From Chinchilla lanigera (taxonomy: Eukaryota; Chordata; Mammalia; Rodentia; Chinchillidae): a DNA stretch of 64,000 nt. Both the position numbers and the translations under genes were made by a program. Under the pieces are notes generated by a model, which saw only the letters and a list, made by a program, of their open reading frames with translations, searched no databases and was not told the DNA's origin. The first letter of the stretch is position 1, and each line of letters opens with the position of its first letter. Of this stretch, positions 56,220 to 64,000 are shown piece by piece. The stretch lies in assembly GCF_000276665.1 (NCBI RefSeq), contig NW_004955466.1:13439965-13503964 (forward strand), given 5' to 3'.

Positions 56220-56484
56220 CTGTGATAGTTCTTCAGCAGACAGACATCCTTAACCTCTGCAGCTCCTAAAAGCTCACTACCTTAGCCATGTTTCTGAGCT
56301 TTATCATCTAATGGTTGATCATAAAAACTCCCTCTTCCAAATAGCGCCATCAGCCTCTTTCCTTCCTCACTATGGAGTCCACGTGCTCTTCTAGGATGAG
56401 GATTGTCCTTTACTTGTCTATGAATTACAGCTCATAAATGATCACTGACTCCACTTTCTCACTTTTCTCCTCATTTCCCCTTAG

Positions 56485-56664
56485 AGTGAAAGAAGTCAAG
56501 GAAACACTGTGCAGAAGAAATCGGGACCGCACTCAAAAGGACTGCACGCCGGCGAGAATCTAAAACTGACATCCGCGGCATGTCTGGAAAAGACCTCGAT
56601 CAGGAGCCTCCAGAGGAGGAACAGTGACAAGACACATCAGGAGAGCTGGCCAACTGAAATCTGA
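56485..56664 (+). other. Candidate 3' coding exon (unidentified gene)
   Basis: A pyrimidine tract (CTCCTCATTTCCCCTTAG, ending 56484) is followed by about 180 bases rich in CpG (at least eight, including CCGGCG and TCCGCGG) in CpG-poor surroundings with no repeat. Two plus frames stay open. One runs from 56485 to TGA at 56662 (59 codons, SERSQGNTVQKK... to ...QESWPTEI). The other runs from 56490 to TGA at 56625 (45 codons, KKSRKHCAEEIGTALKRTAR... ending GKDLDQEPPEEEQ). The second reads more like a natural hydrophilic C-terminus but needs an acceptor at 56491-56492. No family recognised. What follows is AT-rich, like a 3' UTR, with AATAAA near 56909. It may also be an unspliced conserved element. 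Confidence 0.25.
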
Positions 56665-56989
56665 ATGAAAATTTTTCAAGTAGCAGAGTTTACAAGGCCA
56701 GGAAAATAGAATGAGAGATAAATCTGTCATAACTCAGACATTTATCTGAAAATTGGACCTCTATATCAACATAGACTCATGGGGAAGATATAAATGTAAA
56801 AGGGAAAGAAAGAATGAAAAAGAATACAGAAAATACTGATTAACTGCTAGTGAGTCACAGTTTCCAAAGTACTAATGTAAAAAAGTTTAACCATAGGAAA
56901 ATATTAAATAATAAATAGGAAATAATAGGAAAAAAGGTAACTATACACTAATTTTAGAGAATATACATCCTTTCGTAGATGATGTAGTA

Positions 56990-57770
56990 GCTTCAAAATA
57001 TTAGCACAGAAATGACTCAATACCATAAATCATTACGGAAATTCAAATTAAAGCCACAGTGAAATGCTATCAGGTGCCTACTAGATGTCCAAAATCAAAA
57101 GCACAGGCAGTTTCTTGGAAGGTTAAATGTACAACTCTCTTAGTTGTTCCACTCCCAGGTATGAGTCCAAGAAAAATGGCAGTGTCTGTGCATACAACAC
57201 TGCTACTTAGGGCTGGGGATTTAGCTCAGTGGCAAAAGCACCTGCCTGGCAAGCGCAAGGTCGTGAGTTCGGTTCCCGGTACCAGAGAAAAACCAAAACA
57301 AACAAACAAACAAACAAAAAAAACCAACACTGCTACTTAATGTTCACACCGAGTTTATTGACACAACCCAAATATTGATCAATAGATGAACAAGTGAATA
57401 AGTGATAGTGCCTCCATACAGTGGAGTACTACTCAGCAACAAAAAGTAATTATGTTATGATATCAAAATAATTATGCTGAATGAAAGAACTAAACAAAAA
57501 AGGACCTGCTGCATGATTTTATTTATATAAAAAAATTAAGGAAATGCAAAGTAGTGAATTATGACAGAAAATGAATGGGAACAGGCCCAGCAAGGGTGAA
57601 TTACAGAAGAATCCAGTACAACTTTGGGGATGATAGATGTGTTCATTCCTTAATTACGAGGATGGTTTCACAGTTCTATACACATGTCAAAATATGCTGT
57701 ACCCTTTAAATATGTGTCTTTTACTGTATGTCAATCATACATAAATAAAACTACTAAAATTATGACTTTA
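56990..57770 (+). mobile_element. L1M 3' end, interrupted by an ID
   Basis: AAATTAAAGCCACAGTGAAATG, ACTCCCAGGTATGAGTCCAA, then after the ID ATAGATGAACAAGTGAATAA, AGTGGAGTACTACTCAGCAA and GTGTCTTTTACTGTATGTCAAT are L1 ORF2-end and 3' UTR landmarks in order. No open frame. Confidence 0.75.
57210..57325 (+). mobile_element. Young ID SINE, perfect target-site duplication
   Basis: GGGCTGGGGATTTAGCTCAG head, GTTCGGTTCCCGGTACCAGAG 3' end and a (CAAA)n tail. AACACTGCTACTTA is perfect on both sides (57196-57209 and 57326-57339). Nested in the L1 above. Confidence 0.95.
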
Positions 57771-57797
57771 TTCTTTTATTCAACAAAAATTCATTGA

Positions 57798-57953
57798 GCC
57801 AGGCGTGGTGGTGCACACCTGTAATCCTAGCCCTCGGGAGGCTGAGGCAGGAGGATCATTGCGAGTTCGAGGCCAGCCTGGACTGCAAAGTGAGCTCAAA
57901 GTCAGCCTGAACTGCTCAGCGAGACCCTGTCTCAAAAAGACAAAAATAAATAA
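57798..57953 (+). mobile_element. B1 SINE with target-site duplication, inserted in L2
   Basis: GCCAGGCGTGGTGGTGCACAC to CCTGTCTCAAAAAGAC, with the internal duplication visible as GAGGCCAGCCTGGACTGCAAAGTGAG / AAAGTCAGCCTGAACTGCTC. ACAAAAATTCATTGAG before and ACAAAAATTTGTTGAG after form a 16-base duplication with two mismatches. Confidence 0.95.
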
Positions 57954-57959
57954 ACAAAA

Positions 57960-58140
57960 ATTTGTTGAGCATGTATTGAGTCCTAAGCACTGTTACTGGC
58001 AATGATACCTAACAGTGATCAAACTAGACAGTAATCCTTTCCATAATCCTCTTCAAGTAAAAATATAATCTTTGTTTTATACACAAAATTATTCACTTAA
58101 AGCCAGAAAAAATTAGAAGCTAGTAGTGTCAGAAACAGGT
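57960..58140 (-). mobile_element. L2 3' end (antisense), continued from before the B1
   Basis: TTTGTTGAGCATGTATTGAG, TCCTAAGCACTGTTACTGGC and ACAGTGATCAAACTAGACAG match the antisense L2 terminus. The first bases of the same fragment (TTATTCAACAAAAATTCATT) precede the B1. Confidence 0.65.
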
Positions 58141-58825
58141 CCTACTCTAACATTCCAGGGCTCCCAGGCATAGGCACAAAGGGAACCCACCATGGGTGTG
58201 TAATGTACAAAAGTGACTCTCCCAACATGGGAACCTGAGGACAGGTTGAACTCCCTGTCTGGCCCCTGTGGGGTCAGCAAAGAGGTTAGCATCTCCCTGC
58301 CCTCTCGGCACACCCAAGCAGTCTCTCACCCTCATGTTCCTGCCAGGGCCCACAGGCTAAAATCATCTTGTCATTTCTCACCTGGTTCCTGAACCCAAAA
58401 TAATAATAATAATAATAATAATATCTTTACAACATAAATCATTTTTAAAAGGCCCTTGTTTCTCAGCGTCTTGCTATGCGGGGCCCCTCTGGCCTGGTAC
58501 ACAGAGGGTACTGGCGAGGAAGAGTGGTCAACTTTGCAAGAGGCAGAAAGGAATCCAGAAGGAACAAAACCAGCACTGCATGTCACAGAAGTGTTTCAGG
58601 TAAATTAACCCAAAACTGTCTAAATGGAAAGGAGGGACATGAAGAGAAGGAAATGTACAAACATATATGAAGAAAGTTGTCAAACTTCTCTAAGGAAACA
58701 AAAAAGAATAACTGAGTAAACTGAAAGCATATGCTGACTTTTTTCTAAAAAAGAATGTTTTGATAACCTAATGAAAAAATGTCAAGTTTCACAGAGAAGA
58801 GGAAGAATGGCCAGGTACATATTAA
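58141..58825. other. Unassigned; (AAT)n at 58400-58432
   Basis: About 10 AAT units. 58140-58350 is GC-richer with short overlapping minus-strand frames that are not credible. No gene. Confidence 0.4.
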
Positions 58826-58829
58826 AGAA

Positions 58830-59420
58830 AAAATAAGGGGAAAATAATGCTATCACATAATAGAATACATTATTAAGCTACAGTAACTAGACTATAACAG
58901 AACAAGCACAGTAATAAACAGATCAATGGAACAGAGTAGAAACCTTAGAATCAAGCTAAAGCAAGCATCTAATAGGATAACAAAGTGGTATTCTAGTAAG
59001 ATGATAAATATCTTAAAAATCACTCTGAGGTGAATGGTCAACTTGGAAATACATGTGGTTTCAATATACATTAACTAAAACAAATATAAATTTGATTAAA
59101 TGATGAACTGTACAAAGATGTTAAAGGAAATACAAAAAGAGATGATTTTTTTTTAACCTCAAGGTAATGAAATCTTTTCTAGACATAAAAGGGTAAAACA
59201 GAAAAAAATCAATAATAGATTTGAATATACATAAATACTTCTAATCTGTCGACACCTTTAAAAATATAAAATAGACTGATAAATATTAATTCATGTTTGG
59301 AATGGAAAGCATTAATACCTTTAAAATACAGAAAACTTTTATCAAGAGAAATTCTCCAACAGAAATCCAAGAAATGATTTGCATTAAGAATTCATAAGTA
59401 AATGCAAACAGCAGCAAAGA
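58830..59420 (+). mobile_element. L1M ORF2 fragment
   Basis: ATTAAGCTACAGTAACTAGA, GATCAATGGAACAGAGTAGAAA, AGGTGAATGGTCAACTTGGA and ATCTTTTCTAGACATAAAAGG follow L1 ORF2 order ('CAATGGAACAGAATAGAGAGCC...CGGTCAACTGATTTT'). A related sense fragment appears to continue at 59600-59820. Confidence 0.7.
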
Positions 59421-59599
59421 AAACACAAAGTATGGCTTCATCAGTTACCAAGAATGAAACAATAATTATGGTTTAGTTTATTAAATTGATAAATTATTTT
59501 AATAACAATATCCCAAGTTTTTTAAGATATACAGGTCATCTCTTGAAATGCTGTTCCAAATGAATTTTAGTTGTTTGTGAAGGGAAATTTGGTAAGTGA

Positions 59600-59830
59600 T
59601 ATTAAAAGCTTTAATATAACATTCATACACTCTGACCCAACACTTCCACTTAGAAGAAATCATCTAAAGAAAATAACCGGAAAATTGCACAAAGACCCAC
59701 AGGCAAAGCTGTTGAAAGCAAAGTGGTATTTTAATACACAACGATGGAGAAAACAGAAAGGTTCCAGAGGGAGAAATGATGGTATAGCACACCCATGGGA
59801 CTACTAGTCAGACTTTTAAAACTGTATTGA
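59600..59830 (+). mobile_element. L1M fragment, probable continuation
   Basis: CACTCTGACCCAACACTTCC ('CCCTTTGACCCAGCAATTCC') then ACTTAGAAGAAATCATCTAA and CACAAAGACCCACAGGCAAA fit late ORF2. Confidence 0.5.
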
Positions 59831-59833
59831 TGA

Positions 59834-59988
59834 GCCAGGCATGGTGGTGCATGCCTCTAATCCCAGCACTCAGGAGGCTGAGGCAGGGGGATCGTTGTGA
59901 GTTGGAGACCAGCCTCAGCTACAAAGTGAGCTCAAGGCCAGCCTGAACTACACAGCAAGACCCTGTCTCAAAAAGACAAAAAAAAGAC
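59834..59988 (+). mobile_element. B1 SINE with target-site duplication
   Basis: GCCAGGCATGGTGGTGCATGC to CCCTGTCTCAAAAAGAC, internal duplication present. ACTGTATTGATGA before and ACTACGTTGATGA after form an imperfect duplication. Confidence 0.95.
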
Positions 59989-60129
59989 TACGTTGATGAA
60001 AAAATAATCACCTCAGATGTTGAAAATATCCAATGAAAAGAAAAAACTCGGTCACTGAACAGTAAGTAGAAGATGATCTCAAATGTCTTTGATGTGCATG
60101 AGGATATGTGTGCATACAAAGAAAGGACA

Positions 60130-60290
60130 AAGAGAGATGTGTTGCTGCATGCCTCAGAGGGCTGAGGCAGGAGGATTGCCATGCTTGAGTCTTGCCTGGG
60201 CAACTTACCAAGACCTTGTCTCTGTCTCAAAATAAAAATAAAAATGGCTGCAGCTCCGAGTGAAGGCCCTGGACTCAGTAATGAAGAAGA
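60130..60290 (+). mobile_element. B1 plus ID-like monomer (B1-dID type)
   Basis: GAGGGCTGAGGCAGGAGGAT, GAGTCTTGCCTGGGCAACTT and GTCTCTGTCTCAAAATAAAA make a B1. This is followed without a gap by AATGGCTGCAGCTCCGAGTG / GGCCCTGGACTCAGTAATG, an ID-like second unit that has lost its middle. Confidence 0.6.
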
Positions 60291-60294
60291 AAAG

Positions 60295-61845
60295 ATATAT
60301 AACAACAAAACATTATTTCATCTGCTGAAGTTCTCCAGGGTCCATAACTATAGGCAGCACAACCATAAGATCTAACTCTACATGAAAAATGACAGGATGC
60401 AAAAAGTCTTATGTAATATTTTAGGCACATAATTGAAGGGCTTAAATCCCTGAATTATACTGTATTTCTACCTAGAAATCTCTCATGTGTCTGTCTTTGC
60501 TTGTAGAAAACATATTTACTTTCTTCTGGAGTGATCCAGTTTTATTTATTCAGCCGTTTCTGTCAGCTCTCTAGTGTAACATATTTGTATGTATTACTAA
60601 AGTTTAATAATGAAACAGTATCAAATCAAAATAAAAAGAAGCTTTCTCTAGATTATTTTACTAGTCAGCCTTCCAGATTTCTCAAACTGAAATTCCTCAT
60701 TATGAAACAAAATGAAAGACTGAAAATGATCAATAGAATTAGATTATCAAGTGAATTCATTTGAATAATCTTTTTTTGCTACCACTTTTTCATGTTCCTA
60801 ACAAATACATCCAGATATAACTCAGTTCATGTTAGAAATCAAAATTCTGTGGATCTATTCCTACAAAACACTTTCTGATTATAGCAACCCTGTTTTTCCT
60901 CTAAAAATATTCAAAATATGTGTTACTCTGTCTTTAGCTTCAGCTCATACATTATAATTTTTGTTCATTATTACTATCACTACTGTTGTTTCAGACTAAT
61001 ACCTACTTACTGCAACCTATCAAACAACTCAGAAGAACATAAAGAAAGGAATGGTAACCCTTCCTGACCCAAACCCCACTCTCTGGAGGAACTGAACTAA
61101 CTAGCTCTTATCCTTAGACATCTACTAAAGCACTTGCTTTGATTTTACAAAATCAAAAAAGCAAAACTTCAGCACATTAGAAAAATTTATTGTGGTTTTA
61201 CAAAGTATCAATCTGCATATTTAAAAAAACTAATGTAAATCAAAAGTGACTCAGAACCTTTACAAATTCCAATTCTACAGCAAGAAATCTTTTCCAAAAT
61301 TAAGGCTAAAAATGAGCCATCTTTTTTTCTCTCTTTCTAATATAGCTAATTCATTTCAGACAATGAAATCCCTTTGGATAATTACCACTCATACAATAAT
61401 TAATTAAGAATCTGTTTTTGGAATTAAGCATGCAGGAAAAAAGACATCTATATTGATTCATTTTTGCCCTGTAAACTTAACCTTTCCTCTCTGTTCTGAT
61501 TACTTCAATTGTTGGTGTTCTATAATCAAGTTTTCTTTCCAGTTTTTCCCTTCTAGTTCCAACTCTCCCACTTCCAGTTTTTAAAACCCACTGTCTGCTT
61601 TGCACTTCACATTCATGGTTCTGCTTCTTCGGAGCTCTTCCAGAAGGACCTGCTCTGTTCAGGGAGAAGGGACACAGACTCAGCAGACCTCTATGCAGTG
61701 ACATTGGGTGCTCATGAGCTCACCTACCCACTGTTCCCATTTTTCTCAGTAAAATGAGAATCCTGTTTACCTACACTGGAAGTTGTACAGCTCACATCAA
61801 ATGTAGTCCAGCAGTGAAAACCGAAAGCCACCCTCTCCTCCACCT
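60295..61845. other. Unassigned, AT-rich
   Basis: No gene recognised. 61020-61140 may be an old antisense LINE piece; not firm. Confidence 0.4.
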
Positions 61846-61849
61846 TCTA

Positions 61850-62065
61850 TTTGCAATGGTTAAGAGCATAGTCTCTCAAGTCAACCTGACCAGCTCCATC
61901 TTTTCCCAGTGGTGTGATCTCAGGCATAATCTTAGCCTGTCTGTGCCTCAATTTCCTCATCTGTAAACTGGAGACAAAGAATTACTTATCACATTTGGTT
62001 GTTGTAAGATAAAATGTAACAGTACCTGAAAAGTACTTACTACATAGTACATGGTAATCGGTGCT
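61850..62065 (+). mobile_element. MIR SINE, nearly full length
   Basis: AATGGTTAAGAGCATAGTCTC head, GTGGTGTGATCTCAGGCATAA core, TGTGCCTCAATTTCCTCATCTG, GGTTGTTGTAAGATAAAATG and AAAGTACTTACTACATAGTAC tail, all in consensus order. Confidence 0.9.
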
Positions 62066-62272
62066 AGCTACCTTAATTTTATAAAACTTCAGCCTTTCAC
62101 TAAATCCAAAACTAAAATATATTCATATTTCATCATCATTCTGGGAAATATATATGTAAATCCTCTTTCACAGATTTGTTTTTTTTTGACAAAATTAGCA
62201 GTAATATTTCCTCATGATTAAAGATATTTTTCAATGAGAAAGCCAAATATGTGGCCTGAGATATTAATTTCT

Positions 62273-62370
62273 TTTTTTGTTTGTTTGGTTTTTTCCTGTA
62301 CCAGGAATCAAACACCAGACCTAGCACTTGCCAGGCAGGTGCTGTGCTGCTGAACTAAATCCCCAGCCCC
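62273..62370 (-). mobile_element. ID SINE, intermediate age, with target-site duplication
   Basis: TTTTTTCCTGTACCAGGAATC, ACCTAGCACTTGCCAGGCAG and TGAACTAAATCCCCAGCCCC. TGAGATATTAATTTCT before and TGAGATGTTAATTTCT after are a 16-base duplication with one mismatch. Confidence 0.95.
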
Positions 62371-62649
62371 TGAGATGTTAATTTCTGTGATTAGAAGTGT
62401 TTAATGGTAAGTCACATGAAATTTCCAGTAGTCCTAAGCAAAAATATTTTTTCAATTGCACACATGATGACTCTACAGAGAAAACCATTGAATTAGTTAT
62501 GATTGGGACCATTTAAGTATTTAGATTTCTTTAAATAGTATCTTTGTTGCATCTCTTCCTATGTGTGACTTCCAGCAGGTTACTATGTTTGAATCTCAGG
62601 TTTCTTATCCATTTAAAAAGTCTAGATAATAATATATACTTCAAAAAGC

Positions 62650-63400
62650 AAAAGTGAAGATTTAATAGCAAAAAAATGCTATCAGCTCTAAAAAATGGAT
62701 AGGTTAAGGATGTTAACTATACTAAAAGCATCAAAAATAATGACTGAAAAGATAATAGAATGAATAAACTGGAGTAATAATTTCAGTAATTAAAAAAAGA
62801 GCAGACAAAGTAACAAGAAAAAAAACTAGATGAGCCAAATAAAGAAATATGGTAGACATAAGCACAACTATATTAATAATAATGTAAAGATGCATTTAAA
62901 TACTCTAACTAAAAAGAAAAGCGGTGGTCAAATTGGCTAAAACAGCAAGACTCAGTAGTAAACTGTCTATAAGAGACATGCTTTGTAAAGATTTAGATAG
63001 ATTGAAAATTGAAAGTGAGACAGACTCAAACAAGTAATATGCGTAAGAAAGCAAGTAGACAAACTGCACTTCAAAATAAAGTATTAATATAATTTTATAA
63101 TGATGCAAGAGTCAACCTATCAGAAAGATGTAGCATACGTAGATGTGTATGCACCTAATAACAGGTTTTTAATACTATAAGGCAAATCTGAAAAAAAAAA
63201 AACAAATAGAAATATTCACATAGTTGGAGGTTTGAAGTCCTTCTCCTGGTAATACATAAAATAGATAGTAAAAATCAGGAAGGGTACCAAATAGTCTTCA
63301 TGAATTAGAATCGAGGTAAAATGTAACCATTTAGAAAAATTTTTGTATGATTTTTTCAATTTTCCCAAAGATGGTGCATAGCTAGCACCAGTTTAGGTTC
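62650..63400 (+). mobile_element. L1M fragment (upstream ORF2/HAL1-like region)
   Basis: AGCGGTGGTCAAATTGGCTA, AAACTGCACTTCAAAATAAAG, AATGATGCAAGAGTCAACCTA, GATGTGTATGCACCTAATAAC and GGCAAATCTGAAAAAAA match L1M text 'AAAAGGGTCAATTCACCAGGAAGA...ATATATGCACCCAAC...AAGCAAATATTG'. No open frame. Confidence 0.6.
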
Positions 63401-63433
63401 ATACCATGGATGTTTTAAAATATTAGGTTTACC

Positions 63434-63530
63434 GGGGCTGGGGATTTAGCTCAGCGGCAAAGCGCCTGCCTGGCAAGCGCAAGGTCGTGAGTTCGGTTCC
63501 CGGTACCAGAGAAAAACCAGAAAAAAAAAA
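63434..63530 (+). mobile_element. Youngest-looking ID SINE, 17-base perfect target-site duplication
   Basis: GGGGCTGGGGATTTAGCTCA, GCGGCAAAGCGCCTGCCTGG, CAAGCGCAAGGTCGTGAGTT, CGGTTCCCGGTACCAGAG and a pure A14 tail. AAAATATTAGGTTTACC is perfect on both sides (63417-63433 and 63531-63547). All CpGs of the tRNA-like body are intact. It contains Pol III A-box-like TAGCTCAG and B-box-like GTTCGGTTCC. Confidence 0.97.
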
Positions 63531-63547
63531 AAAATATTAGGTTTACC

Positions 63548-64000
63548 TACCTGACAAAGCCCAGTCACAAAGGCTGATACAGAAAACATGACAAATTCTA
63601 CTAATTTAAGCTAATTGGCACTTACAGAACATTTACACCTAAAATGAATTAAGGTGGTGCTTGTGTGGTTTTTAAACACTTTTGAAAACACACCAAGTAT
63701 ACACTTAAAATGAGTATATTTTATCATATGTAAAAATGTTGGTGTATTTCAGTGTCGTAAGAGAACGAAACAGAATAAGATTCTATGACACATCTAACTA
63801 GAATGCTTGAAATTAAACAGGTTGATAACAGCAAGTGTCTGTCGGTGAGTATGGAAAACAATTAAAACATTCGTATTCTATGGAAAGAGCTGCAAAATGA
63901 CATAGTTACTTGAAAATCTGTTTAGGAGTTTCTAATAAAGCACAGAGCTACCTTATTTTCTCCAAGCTATACTCCTAAGTGCATACACAAGAGAAATGCT
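63548..64000. other. Unassigned; L1-like text at the far end
   Basis: GGTTGATAACAGCAAGTGTCTG and AGTATGGAAAACAATTAAAA near 63820-63870, and AGCTATACTCCTAAGTGCAT at 63965, resemble an L1 ORF2 end running off the window. No gene. Confidence 0.35.

Noticed and set aside
63434..63530. tRNA gene
   Set aside because: The tRNA-like body with a poly-A tail and target-site duplication is an ID SINE, not a tRNA gene; the B box also departs from the consensus.
53825..63530. CRISPR-like spaced repeats from the similar ID copies
   Set aside because: Copies are kilobases apart, in both orientations, each with its own duplication; this is eukaryotic nuclear DNA.

Overview
This is about 64 kb of vertebrate nuclear DNA from a rodent. 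The evidence is the interspersed repeats: tRNA-derived ID SINEs with rodent-type heads, 7SL-derived B1 SINEs (including copies with the usual internal tandem duplication), rodent-style ERVL-MaLR solo LTRs, and the ancient mammalian families MIR, L2, MER5A and L1M. The ID sequence is neither the mouse/rat nor the usual ground-squirrel type I know. A non-murid rodent, perhaps of the beaver/kangaroo-rat/gopher group, is my guess, held weakly.

No protein-coding gene can be named with confidence. The long open frames are unrecognised, lie on antisense repeats, or are within chance expectation for 64 kb read in six frames. The window therefore reads as intergenic or deep intronic DNA, AT-rich and repeat-dense.

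Layout: 0-9 kb holds an LTR end, L2, MIR and L1 fragments in unassigned DNA. At 9.4-10 kb lie a CG/TG/AG microsatellite and a 100-N assembly gap whose two flanks carry the same ~95 bp, with an ID insertion on one side only. 10-15.5 kb is mostly single-copy-looking DNA. 15.5-17.7 kb is a cluster of four solo MaLR LTRs in mixed orientation. 17.75-18.26 kb is a promoter-like segment (octamer, TATA-like box, consensus splice donor) next to a CpG-containing open stretch. 23.9-25.0 kb is an L1 whose 5' part is inverted (twin priming), itself hit by an ID. 25-38 kb mixes L1, LTR, L2, MIR, ID and (CA)n. 39-43.4 kb shows almost no recognisable repeats. 43.4-50 kb carries B1, L2, MIR, L1, MER5A and ID. 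52.1-52.5 kb holds two decayed mariner-type transposase fragments in opposite orientation. 53.6-55.2 kb has MIR, ID and LTRs. 56.5 kb has the best candidate for a coding exon: a polypyrimidine/AG acceptor followed by a CpG-rich open stretch. 57-63.5 kb is L1 sequence repeatedly hit by B1 and ID elements with visible target-site duplications.

Points most worth following up are the 56.5 kb candidate exon, the 18.2 kb promoter/first-exon candidate, the opposed mariner pair, the gap with duplicated flanks, and the twin-primed L1. Repeat family names and boundaries come from recognising consensus features by eye, not from a database search.
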